Shown here: in pieces, positions 25,960-34,088 of the stretch
How positions within the stretch are numbered: position 1 is the first letter of the stretch
How the letters are laid out: every line of letters starts with the position of its first letter
Source: an uncultured Bryobacteraceae bacterium
GTDB taxonomy: Bacteria; Acidobacteriota; Terriglobia; Bryobacterales; Bryobacteraceae
Length of the DNA stretch: 64,000 bases
Direction of reading: 5' to 3'
Assembly (NCBI GenBank): GCA_937924525.1
Contig: CALDSU010000009.1
Coordinates: forward strand, 176,340 to 240,339
Program-made: the position numbers and the translations under genes
The notes under the pieces: model-generated
Told to the model about the DNA's origin: nothing
What the model saw: only the letters and a program-made list of their open reading frames with translations
Databases searched by the model: none

Positions 25960-26790
25960 TCAGTCGCTGATTTCGATTTTCGGGCCGAGTTGCGGGCCGA
26001 TCTCATCGAGGCGGGCCACCACCCGCTGCGCCAACTCCAGGAACCAGTCGGCGCGCGGATCGCCCCCGTCGCGCAGCGCGACGGGCCTGCCGGAGTCGCC
26101 GCCGACCCGGATTTCGGGATCGAGCGGCACCTCACCCAGAAAGCGAACCTGCATCTCCTCGGCGGTCCGCCGTCCCCCGCCCCGTCCAAACACGTCCATC
26201 CGGTCTCCGTTGGGCAATACCAGGTAGCTCATGTTCTCCACGATGCCGAGGATTTCCACCTTGACCTGATGGAACATGTGCACCGCCTTGCGGGCGTCCT
26301 CGAGAGAGACGTTCGAGGGCGTGGTCACGACAATCGCGCCGGTGATGGGCGCAGTCTGGATCAAGCTGAGCTGCACATCGCCCGTGCCGGGCGGCAGATC
26401 CACCACCAGGTAATCGAGTTCGCCCCAGTCCACGCCACGCAGAAACTGCTGGATCACGCTGTGCAGCATGGGACCGCGCCACACCAGCGGGCGGTCGCCC
26501 GGGCTCAGGAACCCCATGGACATCAGCCGGATGCCATCCTTCACCAGCGGTTGGATGCGCTCTCCCACCGCGGCGGGCGGCTGATTGATGCCCATCATGA
26601 GCGGCACGTTCGGCCCATACACGTCGGCGTCCATCAGGCCGGCGCGATATCCCAGGCGGCCGAGCGCCAGCGCCAGGTTCACCGCCACCGTGGTCTTCCC
26701 CACGCCGCCTTTGCCGGAGCCGACGGCAATCAGATTCCGCACTCCGGGGATGGGAAGCTTGGGAGGCATTCCAGGCTGTTGGGGAGACAT
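25960..26790 (-). CDS. Mrp/NBP35-family P-loop ATPase lacking cysteines
   Basis: The 276-residue protein has the deviant Walker A GSGKGGVGKTT, DADVYGPNVPLM, YLVVDLPPGTGDVQL and GIVENMSYLVLPNGD, clearly the Mrp/ApbC family that carries iron-sulfur clusters for assembly. In most members the ENMS motif is followed by a CPxC pair that holds a bridging 4Fe-4S cluster. Here the position reads LPNG, and I find no Cys anywhere in the protein. The N-terminal MIP18-like domain of long Mrp proteins is also absent. A cluster-carrier role is therefore doubtful. Confidence 0.9.
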   Translation of the reverse strand: MSPQQPGMPPKLPIPGVRNLIAVGSGKGGVGKTTVAVNLALALGRLGYRAGLMDADVYGPNVPLMMGINQPPAAVGERIQPLVKDGIRLMSMGFLSPGDRPLVWRGPMLHSVIQQFLRGVDWGELDYLVVDLPPGTGDVQLSLIQTAPITGAIVVTTPSNVSLEDARKAVHMFHQVKVEILGIVENMSYLVLPNGDRMDVFGRGGGRRTAEEMQVRFLGEVPLDPEIRVGGDSGRPVALRDGGDPRADWFLELAQRVVARLDEIGPQLGPKIEISD

Positions 26791-26854
26791 AAAACCCTAG
26801 TGTAGCAACGGGCCCGCGCAAAGGCGGTCAGAGGAGCGGGGCAGGCGCGCTCCC

Positions 26855-28207
26855 TTAAGCAGAGACTTGCGGGTGCGGTTCCCGAGCGGGAGCGGAATCC
26901 CTCGGCAACCGCACGCAGACCGTCTTGCCGCCGGTGGAACCCGCTACCTGAATATCGCCTCCGTGCGCCAGGACGATCTGGCGGCAGGTGAGCAGACTCC
27001 AATTCGCGCGCACCCGATTGGCGGCGACCATGAAGTGCGGGTTGAAAACCGCCTGCGCTTCTTCAGGCGCAAGCGGACCGCTATCGTGGATGGAGACTTC
27101 GACGTGGGCGTTCCGGCTGCCGGTCGACACCACCACGCGTGCCGGGGCGGAGGTTGCTTCCAGGGCGTTATGCAGCAGCGCGGTAAACACCGCGCTGAGT
27201 TCCTGCGGCCGGCCGGAGACGGGCGGCAGCGGGACTAGCCGCAGGTCAACCGGCGGCACGCCGGGCCGGGCCGCTTCCACCAGCGCCGCGACATCGCGTA
27301 GCAGGGCGTTGAGGTCGACTTGTTGCACCTCCGCGCGATCGAGGTTGCTCAGCCGGCGCAGGCGCGCCACCATGTCCGCCAGCCGGGCAGCCGAGTCTGC
27401 TGCGGTCCGGCAAAGTTCGCGCCCGGTGGCGAGCAGTTCCGTTTGCCGGGAGGGTGACGCGGCGGCGTAGCGTTCCAAGAGCGCGGGCATGGTCGCCGCC
27501 ACGCTGCTCAAAGCGCCGAGCGGCGTGTTCATCTCGTGGCTCAGGGCGGCCGCCACCTTGCTGAGCGTGGCCGAGTACTCCGTCAGGAGCAGCCGGGATT
27601 GCGCCTGAAGCGTCTCCTGCTGCCGCAGGAAGGCTTTCCAAAGCCGGCGGTAACTGACGCCGGCCAGCACCGCGGCCAGCAGGAGGTGGGTGGTGGAGCC
27701 TGCCAGGGTGAAAGAAAGATCGACCCGCCCCCCGGAGAGGACGAGCAATGCCAGCACGCCGCCACCGCCCAACAAGAGGACCTGCCAAGGCAACAGTGGA
27801 GCGGCCGCCACCCCCACGAAGGTCACCGTGGTGAGATCTATCAGGAACCTCATGGCCAACTCCTGCGGGGAGGAGTGCAGGCGCAGGTCTCCACAGACCA
27901 GCAGCGTCAGGGTGGCAATGCCGGTCAACAGGAAGGCCATCCGCGAGAAGCGCCCGGTGCGGTCCAGGCGCGCGGTGAGCACGGTCAGCGCGCCGAGCGC
28001 GAGGAACGACCAGAAAACCCACATCGGGAACAGCGGCTTGCTTCCGGGAAGCGCCGCCCACACCAGCCGCCCCGCAATAGGCATGCCGATCTGCACCGCG
28101 CCCGCGATCAGGAGGCCGCGCCTCGCCAGCCGGTGCACCTCGGTGAGGAACTCCGCGCTGTGTTCCGCGGCAGGCTCAGCCAGCCATTCCCAGAGTGCGC
28201 TCCGCAT
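26855..28207 (-). CDS. Membrane sensor histidine kinase
   Basis: The 450-residue protein has about six TM helices (about 30-185) followed by a coiled coil and a HisKA-type H-box, ALSHEMNTPLG, with phospho-acceptor His224. The ATP-binding domain has an N-box (LLHNALEA) and a DSGP G1-like motif, but the usual GLGL G2 box is replaced by NWSLLTCRQIV. The catalytic domain may thus be weakened. No response regulator is adjacent, so it is an orphan. The ligand is unknown; the multi-helix sensor suggests a membrane signal. Confidence 0.8.
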   Translation of the reverse strand: MRSALWEWLAEPAAEHSAEFLTEVHRLARRGLLIAGAVQIGMPIAGRLVWAALPGSKPLFPMWVFWSFLALGALTVLTARLDRTGRFSRMAFLLTGIATLTLLVCGDLRLHSSPQELAMRFLIDLTTVTFVGVAAAPLLPWQVLLLGGGGVLALLVLSGGRVDLSFTLAGSTTHLLLAAVLAGVSYRRLWKAFLRQQETLQAQSRLLLTEYSATLSKVAAALSHEMNTPLGALSSVAATMPALLERYAAASPSRQTELLATGRELCRTAADSAARLADMVARLRRLSNLDRAEVQQVDLNALLRDVAALVEAARPGVPPVDLRLVPLPPVSGRPQELSAVFTALLHNALEATSAPARVVVSTGSRNAHVEVSIHDSGPLAPEEAQAVFNPHFMVAANRVRANWSLLTCRQIVLAHGGDIQVAGSTGGKTVCVRLPRDSAPAREPHPQVSA

Positions 28208-28398
28208 GGGCCTCGCCTTCCTATTCTGCCATTACGTCGCGCGCGGCCCGCGAACCGCGGCAGGCAAATCTAAGAATTTGTGGAAAAACGCTGGGAGGGG
28301 CAACCCTGCCCACTCGGGTTGATCGTACGTCTCTGATTTTCGCTCGGTGCGCGTCGGGGCAGAGCAGCCTCTCCCGGCTTTTTCAAAAAACTCCTAAA

Positions 28399-29679
28399 CT
28401 AACGCGCCGGAGCCGGCGTGCGCGTGGGGTTTTCGTACCAGATCAGCCCGAGGTTCTTTTCGCTGGTGATGACGTCGAGATCGCCGTCGTCATCCAGATC
28501 GATCAGTTCCAGGCCGCCAAAGTCGTCGCCCGCCTGGCCGGCAATGTCGTATTCCCGCCAGACGTCCTCCATGAGGCTGCGCTGGTAAGTGAGCCAGACA
28601 ACGCCGGAGCGCCCGGCGTCCGCTTGTTCGGTGGTCAGCACCAGGTCGAGCTTGCCGTCGATATTGAGGTCCGCTACCCGGACCGCGCGCGCCAAGCCGG
28701 TGGTGTCCGGCAGGCGGATCCGATAGTTCTGCCAGGAGCGCGCGTGGGGCGCCCGGCGGCGATGAAACCAGATGTGGTTGGGCCGCGCGGTGGAAATCAC
28801 ATCGAGCAGTCCGTCGCCGTCCAGATCATACAAAGTGAGGGAAACGGATTCGGAGGGCCGGGTGCTGATCGGATGGCGGGGCCACTCGCGCACGCGCCGC
28901 GCCTGGTCGCCCGGATTTTCGAACCACGCCACGCCCGCCTGGCTGCCCGCGCGGTCCGCGACCAGCACATCGAGATCACCGTCTACGTCCAGGTCGTAGA
29001 GCACCAGCGCACTCACCCAGCCGGCGGCGCCCAGCGAGTGCCAGCGAAAGCCCGTCACGTCCCCGGCCTGGCCCAGGCGTTCGAACCAGCCCAGGCGCGC
29101 GGCCGGCGCCTGACTGCCCGCCACCAGATCCGGTCCGTAACGGTCATCGAGGTTGGCGGCCGCGGCCGCGGTCCACGCCGCGGACGGCGCGTCCGGCAGC
29201 AGGTCCGTGGTCCACGCATCGGGATCCAGATAGCGCTCGCGGCTGGCCGTGTGATGCCACAGGATGAGTCCGCTTTCGCAAGGCGTCACGACGTCCGGAA
29301 TTCCGTCGCCGTCGAAATCGGCGAAGGCGGCGTCGCTGGCGCCCAGCGAATACCCGATCGTCACGCTGAGCCAGGGCTCCCGAATCGCACCGGGCCCTGG
29401 ATTCTGATAGAAACGGACCGCGCCCTGCTGTTCCCACACCGCCACCAGATCGCGGCGGGCGCCCACGCCGATCGTGCCCAGGCGAAAGGCGCGGACGCCG
29501 GTGAACGTGTTGTCGATGATGTGCCGCGCCCAAGGCGACCCGGCAGGCTGGGCGGGCGCGCGGCCGCGGACCGCCAATGCCGCGGCGAGCACGAACCCGC
29601 AGGCCGCCGCCCGTCTCCAACTTACCGCCGGACTGGTCTCCTGGTTCTGTGAACAGCGAAGGCTGCGCGAGCGCCCCAT
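28399..29679 (-). CDS. Secreted FG-GAP/VCBS-repeat protein
   Basis: The 426-residue protein has an N-terminal signal-like stretch (ACGFVLAAALAVRGRAPAQ) and at least five calcium-binding repeat motifs: DFDGDGIPD, DLDVDGDLD, DLDGDGLLD, DLNIDGKLD and DLDDDGDLD. These fit a beta-propeller of integrin-like blades. Such proteins are frequent in Acidobacteriota and Planctomycetota, where they act at the cell surface or bind ligands. No enzymatic motif is seen. The next gene upstream is 55 bases away on the same strand. Confidence 0.85.
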   Translation of the reverse strand: MGRSRSLRCSQNQETSPAVSWRRAAACGFVLAAALAVRGRAPAQPAGSPWARHIIDNTFTGVRAFRLGTIGVGARRDLVAVWEQQGAVRFYQNPGPGAIREPWLSVTIGYSLGASDAAFADFDGDGIPDVVTPCESGLILWHHTASRERYLDPDAWTTDLLPDAPSAAWTAAAAANLDDRYGPDLVAGSQAPAARLGWFERLGQAGDVTGFRWHSLGAAGWVSALVLYDLDVDGDLDVLVADRAGSQAGVAWFENPGDQARRVREWPRHPISTRPSESVSLTLYDLDGDGLLDVISTARPNHIWFHRRRAPHARSWQNYRIRLPDTTGLARAVRVADLNIDGKLDLVLTTEQADAGRSGVVWLTYQRSLMEDVWREYDIAGQAGDDFGGLELIDLDDDGDLDVITSEKNLGLIWYENPTRTPAPAR

Positions 29680-29734
29680 CGACCTCGAGCTTACCGCGAG
29701 TGACCGGGCCGCGGGAAAAACAGGCTGCTCCCGC

Positions 29735-32371
29735 TCACTCCGCTTGGCCGTCCAGGCAACGCCGCACGGTCTGCGCCAGCACCGCCGGGCTGAACGGCTT
29801 CACGAGGACGGGCCGGGACGCGCCCTCCTCCGCCTGGGACTCATAGTAGCCGGACATGAAGAGGATACGCAGGCCGGGTTGCTGTTCCGCAAGCCGGCCG
29901 GCCAGTTCGAATCCGCTCATCCCCGGCATCACCACGTCGGTGAGCATCAGGTCGATCCGGCGCTCCTGGCTCGCCACGGCGAACGCCTCCTCCGGCGAAC
30001 CGGCGGAGAGAACCCGGTAGCCTTGCGAGGCCAGCACCCGCGTCACGAACGCCCGCACCGTCTGCTCGTCTTCGACCACGAGAATGGTCTCCTGCCCGCC
30101 GGACGCCGCCGCGGTGTTCCGGCGCTCCGGTTCGGGTTCCGCCTGGCGCGGCAGGCGCGGAAGGAAGATGCGAAAGACTGAGCCGCGGCCGGGCTCGCTC
30201 TCCACTTCAATCCAGCCTTGGCTGCCTTCGACGATCCCGTAGACAGTCGCCAGGCCCAGCCCCGTCCCTTTGCCCGAGGGCTTGGTGGTGAAAAAAGGCT
30301 CGAACAGCCGCGCCTTCACCTCTTCCGTCATCCCGCAGCCGGTATCCGCCACCGAAAGCATGACCCATTCGGTGGAACCGCCGGGCAGTCGAACACGGTC
30401 GACGTTGGCAGTGGCAATTTCCACTCGCCCGCCTTGCGAGCCGACCGCGTCACGGGCGTTCAACACCAGGTTCAGGATCACCTGCTCCAGCTGCACCGGG
30501 TCCGCCCGAACCATGCCCAATCCGGGGTCCAGCGGCGTTTCCAGGCCGATGTGCTCGCCAATGATCCGGCGGAGCATCGATACCATTTCGCGCACCTGGG
30601 CGTTCAGATCCACGGCCACCAGGTGCTGAGGCTGGCGGCGGCTGAAAGCGAGCAATTGCTGGGTGAGCGCGCCCGCGCGGCTGGTCGCGGTCAGAATCTC
30701 GCGCAGGAGGGGCAGCGCCGGGTCGTCTCCGGAGTGCGCCGCCAGCAGCATTTCGCCGTAGCCTCGAATCACCGTCAGCAGGTTATTGAAGTCGTGCGCG
30801 ATGCCTCCGGCCAGCCGGCCGATCGCGTCCATCTTCTGCGCTTGCAGCAGGCGGCGCTCCATCTCTTTGTGCTGGGAAATATCCTGAATGGTGCCGATCA
30901 GCCGGACGCAGCGTCCGTTCTCCAGCACCGGCTCGCCGTTCACTCGCACCCACAAACGCTTTCCCTCGGCGTTGAGGAAAGGCATCTCCAGATCCCAGGG
31001 CGTCCCTTCCCGCACGGCCCGCTCAATCGCTTCCACGAGCAGCAGCCGCGACTCAGGCGCGTAAAATTCCAGCGCTTCTTCCAGCGTGAATTGTTTTCCT
31101 GCCGGCGCCCCGTGGAGGCGATACACCTCCTCGGACCAAGTCGGCCGGTTCGTGGCGAGGTCCAGGCTCCAGGCCCCCAGACGCGCTACCCTCCCAGCCT
31201 GGCGCAGAAGGGTGTCGCTCTGAAGCAACTTCAACTCCGTTTGCTTCTGCGCCGTGATGTCAAGCTGTAGCCCGAGGAATCCGCTGAGCGCTCCATCCGT
31301 GTGCATCGGCTGCACGTCCAGACGCTGCCAGTACGGTTCGCCGTTCTTCCGGTAGTTCAGAATCTCCACAGAAAAACCTTCCCCTCGGTTCAAACGCTCG
31401 CGCATGTCGCGCACCACTTCCGGGTCGGTTCCGGGCCCTTGCAGGAACGAACCGGGCGTCCTTCCGCGGACTTCCTCCAACGCGTAGCCGGTTAGGCGTT
31501 GGAAACTCTCGTTGACCCACTCGATGCGCCGCCTGGCGTCGGTCAGCACCACCGAGTTGCTGGTTCGCTGCGCGATCAACGCCAATTTGCGCAGCTCCGC
31601 CTCCATTTCTTTCCGGGCGGTAATGTCGGTCATCACCCCCACCGCGCGCACCACGCGCCCGGCCGCGTCGCGTATCAGGCAGCCGCGGTCCAGAATGTGC
31701 CGGTAACGGTCATGCGCTCCCCGAAACCGATACTCGTAAGAAAAGGCCTTCCCCTCGTTCAACGCCGCTTCCAACGCCGCCAGGACCCGGGGACGATCGT
31801 CCGGGTGCAACCGGTCCGCCCACCAGGCGAAGTCCTCAGCCGGCGGTCCGGCCTCCCCGGCCAACTCCGCCAGCCTCCGGTTCCGCCAAACGTAGCCGGT
31901 TAGGGTGTTCCAGTCCCAGAGCGCATCGCCCGTCGCCAGAAACGCAAGCCGCAAGCGCTCTTCGCTCATGCGCAACCGCTCCTCGGCTTCCTTCCGGTCC
32001 GTGATGTCACGCAGCCGGAGTCCCACCGCGTCCCGAGCGGGAAATGCCGCCACTTCTACCCAGCGAACGCTGCCCTCCGAGGACCACCTCTGCTCCGCTG
32101 TCTCCGGTTGGCGGCTTTCAACCACCCGCGTCAACAGAGGGAGTAAGTCGTGGTGACGCAGAGATTGGCTTAACCTTGGATACGCGTCCTCCCACGCCTC
32201 GCAGCCAAGCAGGGCTGCTGCGGCCGCGCTGATAACCAGAAATTCGAAATCCCGGATGCCCGGGCCCGGACTTTCCAGAGGACCTGCGAGCGCGACGCCG
32301 TTACCTTGGTCTTCCAACAAAGCGCGAAGGAGTTCGCCGCGTTCCGACACGCCATCGGAGTGATGTAACAC
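29735..32371 (-). CDS. Hybrid multi-PAS sensor histidine kinase with C-terminal receiver
   Basis: Four PAS domains (about residues 15-125, 130-255, 258-385 and 385-505) precede a HisKA domain with H-box GGIAHDFNNLL, an ATPase domain (NLVLNARDA, DTGCGM, GKGTGLGL) and a receiver domain (VVEDE, phospho-acceptor Asp in LMLTDVVMPGM, conserved Lys in LVKPF). No TM segment is seen, so it is cytosolic. The frame is open upstream into the DUF2061 gene, so the true start is not certain. GTG 32371 places the first PAS at the N-terminus; GTG 32350 is another option. PAS 3 has a FLQGP sequence but no LOV cysteine. Confidence 0.85.
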   Translation of the reverse strand: MLHHSDGVSERGELLRALLEDQGNGVALAGPLESPGPGIRDFEFLVISAAAAALLGCEAWEDAYPRLSQSLRHHDLLPLLTRVVESRQPETAEQRWSSEGSVRWVEVAAFPARDAVGLRLRDITDRKEAEERLRMSEERLRLAFLATGDALWDWNTLTGYVWRNRRLAELAGEAGPPAEDFAWWADRLHPDDRPRVLAALEAALNEGKAFSYEYRFRGAHDRYRHILDRGCLIRDAAGRVVRAVGVMTDITARKEMEAELRKLALIAQRTSNSVVLTDARRRIEWVNESFQRLTGYALEEVRGRTPGSFLQGPGTDPEVVRDMRERLNRGEGFSVEILNYRKNGEPYWQRLDVQPMHTDGALSGFLGLQLDITAQKQTELKLLQSDTLLRQAGRVARLGAWSLDLATNRPTWSEEVYRLHGAPAGKQFTLEEALEFYAPESRLLLVEAIERAVREGTPWDLEMPFLNAEGKRLWVRVNGEPVLENGRCVRLIGTIQDISQHKEMERRLLQAQKMDAIGRLAGGIAHDFNNLLTVIRGYGEMLLAAHSGDDPALPLLREILTATSRAGALTQQLLAFSRRQPQHLVAVDLNAQVREMVSMLRRIIGEHIGLETPLDPGLGMVRADPVQLEQVILNLVLNARDAVGSQGGRVEIATANVDRVRLPGGSTEWVMLSVADTGCGMTEEVKARLFEPFFTTKPSGKGTGLGLATVYGIVEGSQGWIEVESEPGRGSVFRIFLPRLPRQAEPEPERRNTAAASGGQETILVVEDEQTVRAFVTRVLASQGYRVLSAGSPEEAFAVASQERRIDLMLTDVVMPGMSGFELAGRLAEQQPGLRILFMSGYYESQAEEGASRPVLVKPFSPAVLAQTVRRCLDGQAE

Positions 32372-32433
32372 TGCCGCGAGTCTCTGCGCATTAGTGTAAC
32401 CGGGATCCAGCGCGGGGCCAAGTGGCTTGCCGC

Positions 32434-32655
32434 TTAGATTTCGTACTCCGGTGGTTTCGCCCGCCCAAATGGGACGTATTGCCAAAGGCGCTCGTGGAGA
32501 TAGTACAGCCCCAGCTTGATGACGGAGTCCGCCGCGCCCGCGCCGATCGCAATGCTGGCGTCGCCGCGGATCACGTAAACAATTAGGGCCGTGCTGAGCG
32601 AGCCAAAGAGCCGGTAGCTCAGAGCCTTGGCAAGACTTCGACTGTTCGTCTCCAT
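32434..32655 (-). CDS. DUF2061 small membrane protein
   Basis: The 73-residue protein begins METNSRSLAKALSYRLFG and continues with GDASIAIGAGAADSVIKLGLYYLHERLWQ, the characteristic DUF2061 pattern of two TM helices. The start is ATG 32655. An earlier in-frame ATG would add 35 residues of non-family sequence. It lies just upstream of the hybrid kinase with no terminator seen between, and diverges from the ArsR gene. Function is unknown. Such proteins occur beside sulfur-assimilation genes elsewhere, from recall. Confidence 0.85.
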   Translation of the reverse strand: METNSRSLAKALSYRLFGSLSTALIVYVIRGDASIAIGAGAADSVIKLGLYYLHERLWQYVPFGRAKPPEYEI

Positions 32656-32672
32656 GGAGTCGGTCGCCCCCC

Positions 32673-32678
32673 AGTATA
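32673..32678 (-). promoter_or_regulatory. Possible extended -10 promoter for the DUF2061 gene
   Basis: Read on the minus strand, TGTTATACT gives an extended -10 element (TGn-TATACT) ending about 18 bases before the start codon. The -35 region is poor. It sits in the 141-bp gap shared with the ArsR promoter, so one operator might affect both. Confidence 0.35.
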
Positions 32679-32739
32679 ACATCATAAACTCGATGGGGAA
32701 TAGGATATTTATTGGGTTGCCAGCTCCCTCGTGTGAGCA

Positions 32740-32768
32740 TTGCAATCGGACCCTTCTCATGCTATTAT
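32740..32768 (+). promoter_or_regulatory. Sigma70-like promoter of the ArsR operon
   Basis: A -35-like TTGCAA (32740-32745) is followed after exactly 17 bases by a -10-like TATTAT (32763-32768), 28 bases before the GTG start of the ArsR gene. Four and five of six bases match consensus. The operator palindrome begins inside the -10 box. Confidence 0.6.
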
Positions 32769-32782
32769 GCGTCTAGACGTAT
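32767..32782. promoter_or_regulatory. Palindromic operator candidate for the ArsR-family regulator
   Basis: CGTCTAGACG (32770-32779) is a perfect palindrome, and the 16-mer at 32767-32782 is symmetric at all but one base pair. It overlaps the -10 box and transcript start, a classical autorepression position for ArsR/SmtB regulators. Confidence 0.65.
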
Positions 32783-32796
32783 GGCAGTATAGATAG

Positions 32797-33222
32797 GTGC
32801 TCGCCGTGGAGAGGATATTCAAGGCTTTAGCGGATCGGACGCGGTTGCGGATCGTTGGCGTCCTTTTAGCCCAGGAGGCTTGCGTCTGCGATCTGCAAGC
32901 CATTCTGGGGCTTTCGCAGCCGTTGTTGTCGCGGCACCTTGCCTACTTGCGATCGGCGGGGCTCATCTGCGACCGGCGGGTAGGCACGAGAGTCTACTGC
33001 TCGCTGGTTCTGGATGGGCAGGTGGGCAACGCGCTGCGTGAGTTTTTGCGATCAATCATGCCGCACTTCGGGCCATTTCATGAGGACGCTGCGCGGCTAA
33101 AAGCTTACCTGGAACGCAGCGGTTGGATGAAGAGCGCGGTAGTCGAGTCGGTTCGGTCCGAAGGGAACGCTGTAGCGAAGGAGGTTCGTGATGGAGATCA
33201 AAGTCCTGTTATGCAACTGTAA
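32797..33222 (+). CDS. ArsR-family transcriptional regulator
   Basis: The 141-residue protein has a winged-helix core (LADRTRLRIVGVLL, ILGLSQPLLSRHLAYLRSAGLI, GTRVYCSL). The sensing helix carries ACVCDL with C29 and C31, like the CVC of arsenite sensors, and further Cys at 58 and 68 may add ligands. An extra 45-residue C-terminal tail follows the core. The start is GTG 32797 or GTG 32806. It should repress its own operon until thiol or metalloid ligands or oxidants release it. The next gene overlaps by 32 bases, so the two are co-expressed. No arsenate reductase or arsenite pump is present. Confidence 0.85.
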   Translation: MLAVERIFKALADRTRLRIVGVLLAQEACVCDLQAILGLSQPLLSRHLAYLRSAGLICDRRVGTRVYCSLVLDGQVGNALREFLRSIMPHFGPFHEDAARLKAYLERSGWMKSAVVESVRSEGNAVAKEVRDGDQSPVMQL

Positions 33223-33583
33223 GGGGCTGTGCCCTTCGTTTAAGAACACTGACATGAACACGCTTCCGTTTCAGTTGGAGTCGGAGTTGGAGGTAAAGTA
33301 CGTGATGTTGCACCCTATGACTTGTGGCCAAGGGGGCAACCAGGCGCTCATGGACGTACTCCAGTCCGCGGGTGAGGACACCTATGTCATCAGCGCGGCC
33401 TGTGCGCCCGTAGCCCAGGAAAAGCTGTTCGCCAAGATCCTGAGAACGACCGGTTTCCCGCCGGATCGCTTCATCATGGTGGACATCCGAGGAACGGATA
33501 ACGATGGCATTTTGAAGCGCCTCCGGGAAACCATCGAGGGCCTGCTGCGGCGGCCGTCGCCGACGACCGCGCCAGCGGCGTAG
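33191..33583 (+). CDS. Stand-alone HdrA N-terminal-like cysteine protein
   Basis: The 130-residue protein starts at ATG 33191 with GAAGGAGG just upstream. It has C8-x-C10-x3-C14 (LCNCKGLC), C45 in HPMTCGQGG and C71 in SAACAPVAQE. This order resembles the N-terminal domain of heterodisulfide reductase HdrA (CxC, TCSxPGQ, AACSPxxHE), which binds an Fe-S cluster in the full-length flavoprotein. Here the domain stands alone, without FAD or thioredoxin-reductase-like parts. It overlaps the ArsR gene and is followed by a ferredoxin gene 54 bases on. A small electron-transfer or thiol-handling pair is inferred. Confidence 0.65.
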   Translation: MEIKVLLCNCKGLCPSFKNTDMNTLPFQLESELEVKYVMLHPMTCGQGGNQALMDVLQSAGEDTYVISAACAPVAQEKLFAKILRTTGFPPDRFIMVDIRGTDNDGILKRLRETIEGLLRRPSPTTAPAA

Positions 33584-33637
33584 GAGGAATCCTCGAACGG
33601 CGGCATGTTGGTGCTGCAAACGAAGGAGGGTGGCGTT

Positions 33638-33907
33638 ATGGCGCGCATTCCTAGAGAACTCATTCCCTGGTATCCCACCGTCAACACGGATCTCTGCACG
33701 GGCGATCGAGCCTGTTTTGATTTCTGCCGAAACGACGTGTTCGCCTGGGACGAAGAAACCGGGCGTCCCATCGTGAAGAACCCATACAGTTGCGTGCTGG
33801 GCTGTGACGCGTGTGCTCAAGTTTGCCCCGCGGGTGCGATTGCCTTCCCCACCCAGGAGGAACTCAAGGCCACAGTTCGCCGCCTCCGCGAGGAATTAGC
33901 CGTGTGA
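33638..33907 (+). CDS. Ferredoxin with two clusters, Asp at one ligand position
   Basis: The 89-residue protein starts at ATG 33638 with GAAGGAGGG seven bases upstream. An in-frame ATG at 33605 is less likely. Cluster I motif is C20-x2-D23-x2-C26-x3-C30, with Asp where the second Cys normally lies, as in the Asp-ligated cluster of Pyrococcus furiosus ferredoxin. Cluster II is C52-x3-C56-x2-C59-x3-C63-P. So one [4Fe-4S] and one [3Fe-4S] or Asp-ligated [4Fe-4S] cluster are likely. It is the third gene of the ArsR unit and presumably the electron partner of the HdrA-like protein. Confidence 0.8.
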   Translation: MARIPRELIPWYPTVNTDLCTGDRACFDFCRNDVFAWDEETGRPIVKNPYSCVLGCDACAQVCPAGAIAFPTQEELKATVRRLREELAV

Positions 33908-34088
33908 TGACTAAGAATCATCAACGAGGGTGATCCAGGCGGCTGGAGATTAGCCACGATCGGCGTCCCTCCGATCCTTGGCGGCACGGAGCGGATAGAG
34001 AACGGCAAGCCCTCCGAGAAGGGCACGGGCTTCGTCCAACCGCCCGGCTTAGTAGCCGCGGACTACCACGCGGAGGTACGGCCGGCTT
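33908..34088. other. 181-bp gap between convergent genes, no confident gene
   Basis: Both flanking genes end here. One plus-strand frame has a peptide-like stretch (ATIGVPPILGGTERIENG), but it has no start or ribosome site. GATCGG and CCGATC form a 6-bp hairpin arm pair around a 7-base loop near 33958-33976. It may be a gene remnant or an RNA structure. Confidence 0.25.

Noticed and set aside
31260..31640. A LOV photoreceptor domain in the hybrid kinase
   Set aside because: The third PAS has FLQGP but lacks the flavin-binding Cys of the GxNCRFLQ motif.
32797..33222. An arsenic-resistance operon
   Set aside because: The ArsR-family regulator has a CVC pair, but no arsenate reductase, arsenite pump or methyltransferase adjoins it.
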